From assembly GCA_932521035.1 (NCBI GenBank), contig OW051497.1, positions 1,984,001 through 2,048,000 on the forward strand: DNA of 64,000 bases, in the 5' to 3' direction. The translations under genes were made by a program, and so were the position numbers. Shown here in pieces: positions 21,260 to 33,100 of this stretch; within the stretch, counting starts at the first letter, position 1; each line of letters opens with the position of its first letter. The DNA is from Oscheius dolichura. Taxonomy: Eukaryota > Nematoda > Chromadorea > Rhabditida > Rhabditidae. Below the pieces are notes generated by a model. The model saw nothing but the letters and a program-made list of their open reading frames with translations, was not told where the DNA came from and did no database searches.

Positions 21260-23895
21260 TGCAAAGCGGTTGCTTGCCTGGTCGCGACACTGGAGCGGCC
21301 GCGAGCTGACGTCACAGACCCACATTCAGTCTCTATCTCTTCCCTAGGATTTCGCTACTTTCTAGGCATCTGAAGAATAATGTTTTTGGGCTGAGAAGCC
21401 AGTAACCGTCACTCTATCTCGTAGTGGATTTGTGGAAAAATCTACCGATATCTTTGATGGTTACGATTTTTTGGTAGCCTATTGGTAACCTATTAGAATC
21501 CAAAAGAAAATTAGGAAAAATCGAAAAAATATTGAAATTACATGATTGGTTAGATAAATTGTGGGAGTATTTTCTAAACTTGTTTCAAACTGAAAATAAC
21601 ATATCTAGGAGGTGTTATGAGGATTCCAAACTGAAAGGAGAAAGGAAATTGTAAGTTCTCGAAAACACAACGTTTCTCACTCTCCTTTTTTCTACAGATA
21701 GAGGTATATTCGGTCTATTCGGACAAAAATTCCCATGATTAGATCTCAATCCACTCCTGAAATACAACTACCGGGAGCTTTTCGACCCGCACCCGGCACT
21801 CCCTGTCTCTCCTCGGGGGCGACTCCTCCACGTGGGGCAGAGATGTGGAAAAGAGAGAGCCGTCGAAAGAGACGCCGGCAGCCGGGGTTCTCCCGCGGTC
21901 TGCTCCCGCGGTCTGACACATCCCAGCTGGGAACAACCTGACTCGTCACCCGGCGTGGGAGTTTCAGTTGAGACCACCGGAAATTTACGATATTCGGGTA
22001 AACTTGGCATTTCGAGGTAAGAAGGTTGTTGGCTGCCTGGTCGCAACAAAACGCAACGCGACACGGCAGCGACCTGACGTCACAGGGTCACATTCGAGTT
22101 CTACCTGTTCCTTGTAATTTCCCCACTTTCTAGACATCTGAAGAATAATGTTTTTGGGTTGAGAACCCAGTAGCCATCTCTCTGTCTACTAGTAATTTTA
22201 TAGAAAAATCTACCGATATATTTGATGGTAACGATTTTTTGGTAACCTATTAACCCCCAGAATAAAATTTGGAATAACGATAAAAATACTAAAGTTACAT
22301 GATTGAATAGAGCAACCGTAGGAATATTTTCTAACCTAGTTTCAGAACTAAAAAACGGTATCTATAACGCTGTTATGAGGATTCCAAACAGAAAGAGGAA
22401 AAAAATTGTAAGTTCTCGAAAACACAACTTTCTCCATTTTCCTCTTTTCTACAAGTAGGAGTCTATTCGGCCTATTCTGGCAAAAATTCCCATGATAATA
22501 TCTCAATCCGTTCCTGAAATATAGCTGTCGGGAGCTTTTCGACCCGCACCCGGCACTCCCTGTCTCTCCTCGGGGGCGACTCCTCCACATGCGACAGAGA
22601 TGTGGAAAAGAGAGAGCCGTCGAAAGAGACGCCGGTAGCCGGGGTTCTCCCGCGGTCTGACACATCCCAGCTGGGAACAACCTGACTCGTCACGTGGGAG
22701 TTTCAGTTGAGTCTACTGGAACCGTACGAAATTTTTGAATACTTGACATTTCAAAGTTGGCTGCGTGGTCGCATGGCTGGGGCATGTGAGCGCCAGCAAC
22801 CTAACGTCATAACCCACTTTCAGAGTTTGTTCTTTGCATTAAATTTTCTTGCTTTTCAGGCAGCCGAGGGTGACTGTCTTTGTCCTGTGAAGCCAGTAAC
22901 CATCTCTCTTCATACTAACGTTTTTCTACAAAAATCGACTGGTATCTTCGATGGTTACAATTTTTCTTGAATGGATTGAAATTCAAAACAGAAGTAGGAA
23001 AAATCGAGTAAAAATAGTAAAACTATGAACGCCACATGGATGAATGGAAGAACTGTGAAAGTATAATCTAAACTTATTTCAAACATGCTGCAAAGCTGCT
23101 AAAAGAAGTTATTAGAGTTCAAAGCAGAAAAATTCAAAAAAATTTAGTTCAAGTAGAGCAGAAGTTTTCTGCTTCTCCTAGTTTCTACCTGGCGTAGGTG
23201 ACTTATGCACGCGTGCATAAGTCTACCCGTCTTTCGCGGTATGCTCATGAGTGTGCATAAGTCTTCCGCTTCTGCGGGAATATGCTAATTGCGCGTGCAC
23301 AAGTCTACATTTCTGCTAAAATGACTGAATACGCGTATTTTCTTTCTTTTTTTGCTGCTAGTATTGTAACAAATCGAGGGGATATTGATGCATTAGCACG
23401 AATCTTCCCAAATTCCCCCTTTCTCAAAAATAACTTGTAATCAGCTATTTATGAGGATTTCTCTTGAAGTTCTACACCAAATAACCAAAAGAAACGCTTC
23501 ACCTTCCGTCAGTAGGTTGGGGGCGAAACGGATTTTTGCTTTCTTTTACACTATTATACAATAGAGGTTTCTTTTTTGTCTTTTATCTTCGTGTTTTCTT
23601 TATTCGTCTTCCTTGAAGGTATGACTTATGACTTAAGCACGCGTGCATAAATACCCCCAGCCTTTCTACCTGTGGGAAAGTGGCAGGTCTATTCGGACAA
23701 AAATTCCCATGATTATATGTCAATCCACTCCTGACATACAACTGTCGGGAGCTTTTCAGCCCTCACCCGGCGCTCCCTGTCTCTCCTCGGGAGCGCCTGC
23801 GCGTGGGGCAGAGATAGGAGAAAGAGCGCCGCTGAAAGAGACCCGGGTTCCCCCGCGGTCTAACACATCCCAGCTGGAAACAGCCCGGCGTTGAG
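21260..23895 (+). repeat. Array of ~700-bp diverged repeat units
   Basis: At least two good copies (21265-21950 and 22026-22693) and decayed copies at about 22750-23180 and 23690-23890. Each unit contains, in order, a block with GACGTCACAG, a block with CTTTGATGG and ACGATTTTTTGG, a spacer ending TTCCCATGATTA, and a GC-rich end (CCTGTCTCTCCTCGGGGGCG to CTGACACATCCCAGCTGG). The GC-rich end also occurs alone at 29395-29620, and a distant relative lies at 48.1-48.8 kb. No protein is encoded. Between copies, 23200-23310 holds four diverged GTGCATAAGTCTAC-type motifs. Confidence 0.8.
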
Positions 23896-26079
23896 GCCAA
23901 CGGAACCCGACAGTCAGCGTCTCGTGCACCGACACACTCTGCTCTCCATCTCTGCAGCCAACCGGCGTTCTAATGAGTTCAGTTTATCAGTTAACACAGC
24001 GATAATCCACTTAAAATCTCTGTTCCAGATGAATACTTGCTCAGAAATGAAAAACTTTTTGTATACGGAAATGTCTCGAGAGCTTCTATCGAACAGCTGA
24101 GATAAATGTAGAGACTTCAGTGTACTTTCGTGGTACAATGGGCATTATTCTTCTTCGTTTGTATTTTACTCTACAACAGCAAAGAATAAAAGGAAGTCAA
24201 ATACCGAAAAACCAAGCCCAACCTCGATGGCTTCTAATGATGTTCATTTATTTTCTCTGGCACTATCCTCCGAGGTTGTTCCAGTACAATACGTAAAATA
24301 TTCTTTCCGCTCTGTAACTCTTGTGTAAATTGAGCTTTGCCCGACGAGTTTTCGAATTCCAGGTGGCAAAGTGGAGATTTGTAAACACTCCAATTTCCAG
24401 GAAGGTTACGCAACTATGAAAAAAGTTGCACAGAAAAGAGCTTTTCCCTGTTTCGCTGCTCCCAGCGGATCCAGTGGGACTGGAGCCTCAGAATCAGCCC
24501 TCTTATCCTCGGGTAATCAGACACTATTTCTTCATTTCTAACACGTGGATGGAGAGGTTATCGCGCCTGATAAGGGAGCAATGCAGATGAGGAAGGTTGT
24601 CAATAGGCAGAATCAGGGGAATTCAGTGTCTTGACAATTTCGGAAAAGGGGTTTAGTGAAATATTGGGTCTTGAGCATATGGAGGTTGAGGATTTCAATG
24701 AGGGAAAAGGGTCTATGTTTAAAATGGACTCTCTGGGAGAGGAAATGGTTAGTAAAAAGCAGTAAACTGAGCGAATAGGGCTGGAAACGGTAGGACTGTC
24801 TTATTTCTTTACTTGTGTTGCTTTATTCCCTTCATATGCTTTTCTACGCTATTTTGAACGCAGGCAAACGCCGAGTGCTGTCTCCTGCACATGAACAAGA
24901 AAACAGCCGGAAACAAGCGATTTCCTCGAAAATATTGCTCTTTCTCCCGAATATTAGGTGAAACGCGGAAGTGGTCCTATCCATAGGCTCGTTTCTTGAC
25001 TAACTCTCGACGTTCCGTTTTCGCTAATCTGATTATCAAAAATAAATGGAACTTATTGCTCACAGTACCAGTCTTTGGTAGGATCTCATCGATGGCCTGT
25101 CAATGTTTCCTTTGCCGTCGAACTCGAATTCACGGTCGAGTCTTGGAATAAATCTTTTTTTGGATGTATGAATATCAATCGAAGACTTTGATACAGTTTG
25201 ATGATAAAAGATCTCCTCAAGATTACACTAGAAAGATTTCCTAAATTTTTTAAATTTTTTTCCTGCGCCAACTCCGAAGAAACGTTCTCGAAACGGATAA
25301 TGCTTTTCACTAAACTTTGTCTCCTAGATCTCCCAAAACATTTACAGGACGGGAAGTCCCGTTCACGAATTTGGGGGATTTCGGGGCGGGATGGGATTCT
25401 CACATAGCCTTCATTCGCCCAATTTACTGCCTTTTACTAACCATTTTCGCGTGTAAATACTGATTTATCTGTACATAAACGGTTTTATTGCAAGTAAAAG
25501 AGTGAAAAGTACATTAAAAAAGCAAAACAACACAACGAAAACAAGAAAAACTAGTCGGAAGAACAATTCTGTGAATTTGGCTAGAGGGTGGCTCACGCGA
25601 GATTTTTGACCTCCGCTAGGGGGGTGGCCACTTCCCCGAGCGAGACGCCAGGTGCACCATCTAATCTTCAGGTGTTCGTATTCCTCTCCTGGAAAACAGT
25701 AGGTGTGAACAGCTGTTTTCAACCAAGAGCTGATGAGAAATTGGTCGCACCAGGAACACCTCACCCAAGTTATCGAAGCACGGAAGTTCAATGGCTTTGA
25801 GTGCCCGGTTGATAGCTTGGTGCAGTTTGGTTTATGTTGGAGGTGGATAGTGTAACTACCACAAAAAGCCCAAGAAGAACGTATCAGGTTTAACCGTTCA
25901 TACGACTTCATCCAGTATGAATAGTTAGCGATGGAGCACAGATGTCTGAATCTTTCATTTGAAGCAACTTTGTCTTTTATCCTTTACAGCAGAATTCTTG
26001 AATGAGTTGAATGCAAACAGCTGTGTGCAAAGAGCAGGTGATAGTACGGAAAGGTTACCTCCGATCAATTTTGTGTCAT
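23896..26079. other. Intergenic; one possible exon pair
   Basis: Mostly unassigned. On the + strand 24364-24381 and 24402-24514 have splice-like edges and join to read VAKWRF, EGYATMKKVAQKRAF and PCFAAPSGSSGTGASES in one frame, ending at a GT. No further exons were found, so this is only a candidate. A 148-codon minus-strand frame at 25465-25911 has no family features. Confidence 0.35.
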
Positions 26080-27384
26080 ATGTCTTATAATTTTGTTCTT
26101 GGTTCTCCCATCTTAATATTTACTTTTCTTCTTGGCTTATTGGGTACCTTCTTTAGTTTTATATTGCTATATGCTATATGGGAACATACGCCTGTAAAAA
26201 TGCAAGAAATGAGGTCAATCCTTCAGAGTATGGTCGTACGTTTGATGGCTAATTTAACAAATTCGCTAAACCCTTTAAGGTAATCGACATTTTAGCAACA
26301 AATTTTAGTTTTTGGGGTGCCACACCGGAATATTTACATCCTCTTCCAACTCTTAGAATCAATGGTTTCTTCCGATTCTTCGGGCCGAACTATGGAGGAC
26401 TTATAGCTGCATCCTGCGTCATTCTGTTTCTTTTCCTTGTCGGCCTTTATGTAGTTGAATGTTGTCTGTATCGGTATATGGTATTATCCAACCGATGGAG
26501 AAGTCTTAAATTCAAAACAATATGGTTTATTCCTATTAATATTGGCATATCGGTAACAGCAATAATTGTTGGATACATTCTGGCTACTATCTACTTCCTG
26601 CCGGATGTCGAGGTAATTTAACCTATAAGAAAAGTTCTAAAAAGAAACAGGTGTACTTTAAAGCAGAGAGTTTGCGTTTTTGCTTATCTAAATTTTTGAG
26701 TCCTTATTTGTGAAAAGACTAGGAGAATAGCTTCCTCTTCCAGAGAAACAGACCAATTACAAGTTCAGGGTCTTAAAAGATTTTGTCAACTGCACTGCTC
26801 AGCCGGATGGCAGACAGGAATAGACTTGGAAAATGACGTCCTCATAACACTGAATATTGAATCGCCGTATTTTATGCCAATAAGTAAGACAAACAATAAT
26901 GAGTGCTAACTGGCAACCTGATCTAGTGGTCGTTATGATGGTCTTCATATTCCTGTCCTCATTTTTGATATATTTATTGTGTTTTGGAATGCATTATGAG
27001 ATGAAAAAGCATCTCAAGGCGAAAAGAACGAGTACCGCACACTACAATCAACAAAAAAAACTGACGATTATGCTCCTGGGACAGGTTGGACTCTCGTTTT
27101 TCATTTTAGTACTCATTTAGGGTGCACTACCAATGGCGGCAGTCTGCGTGGTAAGCGGGACGGCCATACCGGCCCTTCTTTTATTTTCCTCTGGTTCTAC
27201 CCCATCCAATTTTATTTGGGATGTTATTACCACCATTGTAGGTCTCTACCCAATGTTCAGCTCGCTTTTAACCGGTGTCTTAACCAAGCCTTATTACCTG
27301 TTTTTCAAGAAATTGCTGCTCAAGATAGGTAATTCTCTATCGCTTGTAACCAGGAAAAATTCTGTCACTGTAATAAAGTTTTGA
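26080..27384 (+). CDS. Serpentine chemoreceptor (Str/Srh superfamily), copy 1, 341 aa
   Basis: A seven-helix G-protein-coupled receptor of the nematode chemosensory type. Five exons join in phase: 26080-26235, 26280-26612, 26769-26883, 26927-27084 and 27121-27384. Helix 1 is SPILIFTFLLGLLGTFFSFILLY, with the family-like TPVKMQEMRS after it. Helices 3 and 4 are AASCVILFLFLVGLYVVECCLYRY and ISVTAIIVGYILATIYFL. Helix 5 is VVMMVFIFLSSFLIYLLCF, followed by the cytoplasmic loop KKHLKAKRTSTAHYNQQ. The end of helix 7 is MFSSLLTGVLTKPYYLFF, matching the conserved HS..TI.ML...KPYR region of Srh/Str proteins. The AATAAA polyadenylation signal overlaps the coding end (27372-27377, stop at 27382). A tandem paralogue follows. 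Confidence 0.85.
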
Positions 27385-27644
27385 ACAAAAAGGACTGTAA
27401 ACTTTCTATAAATTCGCTCGTATGACTAGTCCCAATTCAACACTCGGCTGATCACCGTTGATTTGGAATTTCGAAAAAGACTAAATTATTCAATTTCCTC
27501 TACTTGTATCAAATATCCAATCCTTCTGTTGGACGTAATAGATGCACCCAACATCAGAATTATCAAAGCCCCTCGAATTTAAACAAATGCTTATCTCAGC
27601 AGCTGATATTATGGAAAGGTTATCTTCGGCCTATTTTCTGTCGT

Positions 27645-28889
27645 ATGTCTTTCGAGTTCGTTCTTAGTTCACCTCTTCTAATAACTGCCTACCTTCTCAG
27701 CATTTTGGGCTGTTGCTTTAGTTGTGCACTACTCTATGTTATATGGTGGCATACACCAGTAAAAATGCAGGAGATTAGGTCAATTTTCCTGAGTATGGTC
27801 GTAAGTTTAGGGTTAATTTAAAAAATCATGTACTTTTCAAGGTAGTCGACATTTTAGAAGCAAATTTTCTCAGTTGGGGTGGATCTCCTGAGTATCTTTA
27901 TCCTCTTCCGGCAGTACGAATAAACGGCTATTTTCGATTACTTGGCCCACGCTATGGAGGAATCGTAGCTCTCATACTCGCGGTTCTATTTCTCCTCCTT
28001 GTTGGCCTTTACGTTGCTGAATGCTGTCTCTACCGTTATATGAGATTATCCATCCGATGGAGAAGTCTCTATTTTAAAACAATATGGTTTCTTCCTATTA
28101 ATATTTGTCTATCCATAGGAGGTGCAATTCTTGGATACTTCATGGCTGGCTACTTTCTATTGGATGTTCAGGTACTTTGTACAAAGGTTTATTCCCATTC
28201 GTCATTGAAAATTAAATATTAGCAAAGTATCTGAGTTCATGGATTAGGGCAGAGCCTTCTCTAGAAAACGAAGTAAGAATTTCAGGGCCTTAAACTATTC
28301 TGTGAACTGCACTGCTCAGCTGAATGGCAGGCAGGAATAGACTTGAAAAATGACGTCCTCATAACACTAAATATTGCATCGCCGTATTTTATGCCAACAA
28401 GTATAACCCATAGAAACATTTTTAATAGGCAACAATTAAGTGATTACTATGATGGTTTTCATATTTCTGTCATCGGTTGTGATATATTTACTGTGTTTTG
28501 GAATGCATTATGAGATGAAAAAGCATCTCAAGGCGAAAAGAACGAGTACCGCACACTACAATCAACAAAAAAGACTGACGATTATGCTCCTGGGACAGGT
28601 TGGACTCCCGTTTTTCATTTTTGTACTCATTTAGGGTGCACTACCAATGGCGGCAGCCTGCGTGGTAAGCGGGATGATCATACCGGCTCTTCTCTTATTT
28701 TCTTCTGGGTCTACTCCACCCTTTTTCATTTGGAATATTATAGCTATCATTGTAGGCCTCTACCCAATGTTCAGCTCAATTTTAACTGCTGTATTGACCA
28801 GGCCTTATTACTTATTTTTCAAGAAACTGCTGCTCAAGATAGGCAATTCACTAGGGCATATGGAAAACTCTCTTGTAATAAAATTTTAA
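27645..28889 (+). CDS. Serpentine chemoreceptor (Str/Srh superfamily), copy 2, 337 aa
   Basis: Five exons join in phase at the same positions as copy 1: 27645-27800, 27842-28171, 28286-28400, 28441-28598 and 28635-28889. The helices correspond one to one: SSPLLITAYLLSILGCCFSC, ALILAVLFLLLVGLYVAECC, ITMMVFIFLSSVVIYLLCF and MFSSILTAVLTRPYYLFF. Exons 1 and 2 have diverged clearly from copy 1, whereas exon 4, its 36-bp intron and the start of exon 5 are nearly identical, which suggests gene conversion. The start codon follows a shared upstream block (GGAAAGGTTA) in both copies, so the first ATG chosen is the same in both. Ligand unknown. Confidence 0.85.
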
Positions 28890-29394
28890 ATAAATAAACT
28901 GCGGCGATGCCCAGAATGAAATTTAGACTTTTATTGCTTGAGAAAACACTTTGAATTTTAGCGTGGCAGTGGAACGACGAAGGGAAAAAAATCAACGTAG
29001 GCGTAATTGTCGCCGCCAGTTTTCTCGTAATCGAAACCCAGCTTTCCTTGTTATTCGCCCCCGTTCAATAAAAGAGCGCAGCCTTCTGGCAGGTGCATAC
29101 AAATAGCAAAAGATTTCGAGAAAGTTCTGGTTTTGAATAGGAAATGGGGGCCCAAAACACGTTTTTCACCAGTTCCGCCACATGTGCTCAAAAGATAGAT
29201 ACTATGCCCAAAATACCCTATAAACATGTTTGACTCCGGCTACGATGAAATGAGGAAAAGTAATGGCAACTGCCCAAATCTAGAAGGGAAACTGTTGATT
29301 AATCCCTTTTCCGTTTTCTTCACAGAATTACGCTGCACGGACAAGTATGACTCCGGCTTCGGCCACCGCTGCCATAAGGGACAAAAAGTCATTT
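28890..29394. other. Intergenic, nothing recognised
   Basis: No coding or repeat signal that I can support. Confidence 0.5.
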
Positions 29395-29622
29395 AAAAAA
29401 TTCCCATGATTAGATCTCAATCCACTCCTGAAATACAACTACCGGGAGCTTTTCGACCCGCACCCGGCACTCCCTGTCTCTCCTCGGGGGCGACTCCTCC
29501 ACGTGGGACAGAGATGTGGAAAAGAGAGAGCCGTCGAAAGAGACGCCGGTAGCCGGAGTTCTCCCGCGGTCTGCTCCCGCGGTCTGACACATCCCAGCTG
29601 GGAACAGCCCGGCGTGGCAATT
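29395..29622 (+). repeat. Dispersed copy of the GC-rich repeat end
   Basis: Almost identical to 21728-21935 of the repeat array, including TTCCCATGATTAGATCTCA and the duplicated CCCGCGGTCTG. Only this terminal ~220 bp of the unit is present, with no trace of the preceding blocks. This shows that the GC-rich end has moved or been copied separately. Confidence 0.85.
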
Positions 29623-30163
29623 CCGGGAAATTTGAATTGTGAAATGGTACGTTTTCAGCTAATGGAACTGGAAGTTTCGCTGAAATCAGCAACATTATCA
29701 GCCTTTATGGCAGCAATTCCTTTCCGAATCATTTTCTCGGCGGAATATATATGCTTCCATCGTTTTCTAGATTCGGCATTTTGGTCGTCTCCTTGGAATG
29801 CCTCTCGCTTATTAACGGCTCCTATCTGCTCATTTTTTCCATACTTTCTGTTCCAGTCGCCCTTCGTTCCCGTGGGTCAGAGATAAAAGAAAGAGAGCGG
29901 AACTGAACGAGACCGCCACCTGCCTCTCCCCGTTGGGTTATTGCCGCTATGTCGGGAGTGAATTGACCTTCTAGGTGCTGCATTGGGAGGTTGTTTAAGA
30001 AGTAGGGTTCACCGTTTTCTCACATTCTTTTCAGATTTTCACTGAATTTATCAACTTTTACTTAAAAAACTTCCGAAGAAAAGACACCAGACTTGATATA
30101 TTGAGACCGAAAACAATTGTAAAAGACAACTTGCGAACAGTAGAGCATTGAAACAGAGATCCC
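29623..30163. other. Intergenic, downstream of Argonaute
   Basis: No gene is supported. It contains the 3' flank of the minus-strand Argonaute gene. Confidence 0.5.
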
Positions 30164-33100
30164 TCAGACGAAGACCATTCCCTTGAGTTTTTCGTTCTTC
30201 TGAATGTAATGGCTCAGAGTATTGAAGATCTCCAGCTCATTCATCGATTTGAACTTCATGTTGTTCAGGCTGAAAAAATTGTATAACACTTTCCGGCCAG
30301 TTGAACTCACTTGATGTGAGCTTTGAGATAATCCTTGGCTCTCTTGGCGGCAAGGTGAGCATAGGCCACCGGGGCGGGCTGGCTGATGCTGCTGGTGCAT
30401 CGAAAGAAAAATTCAATGAACCCGTAGCAGAGATAGAACGAAATCTTCTATAAATTCGTTAATAAAAAAGTATTAATACCTATCCTACCTGCCAGAAGTC
30501 GGCGCTGGGAGCCCATTCATCCCACAAGACGCAGATGTGGGCCGGACGGCTGGTGCCCATCGTGCCCTGGTGTCCGTAGAGGTAAAAATCAAACAAATTC
30601 TTTGAAGTGACCGAGCTCTCGATAAGGGTTCCCGGCTTCAAGTTTCCCATTCTGAATTTGATAGATTTGAAATAAATAAAAAGAAGAACTTACTCTCCAA
30701 CAGTGTTTTCCTTCTGGAGCGGGAAAAAGCGGGCATGATGACGCTTCTGGTTCACAAGGTAAGTCAAAGTCGGAGTCTTGAATTCTTCGTTCTGGATCTC
30801 CCGGATAGCTCCCATGATAGCTGCCTTCTCCTCCACAAAAATCTTCTCAAACTGGGACTCGGAGACAGAATCGCGGTAGACGACAATATGGGCCGGCCAC
30901 TTTCCAGTACAGCTATGGAATTCCAGGATTCGCGTCTTCACCTCTGGCTGGATGTGGAAGGTTCTCTCGTCTCCAATGGCTTGTGTACGGTGAGAGCTTC
31001 CGTAATTCATACACTCCACATCAATATTTCCCACTATGGCAGCAACGGAGAGGGCGGAATACTTCCCTTCCTTGCGTTCCTCAGCGCCGGCGTGGGTGAC
31101 ATCAATGCCCAGAATCAAGGTGGGCTTCTCAGGGTTCGTAAGCCGTTTCCAGCTGTAAAAAGCTCAAATGAAAACAAGGAGACTAGAAACTAACCAGTCA
31201 TCATTGATTCCCTCGGCATCATTGATGGTATACAAGGTAGCTCCGATTTTGCCCAGAATTTTCATAGCCACGTACTGGGCAGTCGAGCTTTTTATTCCAG
31301 AACTCATCGCCGAGAACGTCTTCTGGAGGATACATTGACAATGGACTCCGACCATGACATCACAGATGTACTTTATGTTTTCTAAAATGGTCTTTATAGA
31401 GGAAATAAGAATAGCTAAAATCAAAGCCAAAAAAAGGACTTGCCATATTCACTGCTCTTCTCCATGTCATCTCGGACGATGCACTTGTAAGGGAATACAA
31501 ACACGGCCAGGGGGATTGCAGTCGGATCCAATCTCTTGTCAGTATTGACTTTCTCTTTGAATTCGCGCATCCAGGCGAGCATAACTTCCCACTTCTGGGC
31601 ATACCAATCGAATTTATCGACCAGATAATAATCCTTCCCTCCCGGACAGTTTGCTCCAGCATGATAGAGGGCTTCCATGAGGAATCCAAGAGGTTCAGGA
31701 TTGCAGTCGTATTTCCCTTGGTTCTTGGCATTCCGTGCATCAGGGGTGAGGAAGATGAGAGCCGGAATAATCGTCGGCTTTTCACTCTTGAGCTTTCTAT
31801 AAATTTCTGGTAAAATTTCAAAAAATAACAAAGACTCACTTGAGAGTTTGTCCATTTTTCAGATCCCAGACTCCTTCGTTATTTTCATCCCAGAAGGCGC
31901 CCTCTCCCTGAAACATTTCCATAATTCTCGTAGTAAGAAAACGAACAAATTCAAGCGATGGACCAGGAATCAGCGAGGCTTTGACCTTCATGAAGTTACG
32001 GTCAACCTTGACCCCGAAGTTCTTCATGTACTCGTCCTGCTCTTCCAAATAGACAGGTTGATTCTGAAACAGAAAGGTAAATTTACATCTTTCAATTTGT
32101 ACCTTTTCCTCGGCTCTGGCCATTTCCTCGATCAGTTTCTTCCTCTGATCAGGAGGAAATGACGTGGCTCGCGTGAGTTTTCTCAACTCCCTTTCGGAGA
32201 TTCTTCCCTTGAATTTCGTAACGATGTCATCGAGAAAAATGAGCTCAAACGGAGCAAATGACCTCTTTATCTTGTTGAGCTAAAGCAAAAGCTTAACTAA
32301 AAGGGAAAATCAAAACACTCACGAAGAAACATGGGAGATAGGGGTAGCGAAGAGTGTAGCCATATGCTTGCTGGTAATATGCCGCCACACTCATCCGAGT
32401 CTGGCTGTTGTTGTGCTGAAATCGTTATATTATCAGAGGGCCTTCACCAAAATAAAAGGAACCAGTCTCCCCTTTGATAAAATGAAGTAGAAAGGCTTAC
32501 CATGAAAAAGAGTCCGTTTGCCGGTTTGTCCGTCATTTCCGTAAATTTGAAAGTTTTACGTCCTTGAAAACTTCGGAATTCCAAGGTGAGTCCTGAAATT
32601 TCCTTCCTTTTAACCAAAAATGGGGAAGTAACCTTTCAGGACTGATTCCAGCTTCTTCCTCTGGCCAAGGGACATCGCCGCGTTTCCAGGCAGTGGATTA
32701 CTACCTCCGCCGGTTTCGATATTGGCCAGGGCGCTGACGAAGTCAATGAGCGAATAGCCTCTCTTGTAAAAGGCGGAATGGGATGTGTCCACATTCAACA
32801 GAAGGCCGGCTTGGAGGGTGGTCTTGATTGCTCCATGAAGTCCCGTCCAAGCTTCCAAGGCTTCACCCATGTCGCTGACGTAGCGGCCGCCGCGGTCGTT
32901 CTTTGTATAGAACATGGCATTTCCAGACTTGAAAAAAGATTCCGAATCTGGTCTGAAAAAACATTAATTAAATAGCAGATATTAGTTAATATCATTAATA
33001 TCACTCGCAACCGAATAAGTTTTTCAAGCCTAATGAGTCCTTAATGAAAAAAAAACTAGGAAATGATATGCCAAATCTGTTCGAGATCATAATTCACTAA

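Noticed and set aside
21735-22693. Similar proteins encoded at 21.7 and 22.5 kb
   Set aside because: These frames run through copies of a non-coding GC-rich repeat, in several frames at once.
30735-32162. Plus-strand frames of 152 and 104 codons
   Set aside because: They are the opposite strand of Argonaute PIWI and linker exons.
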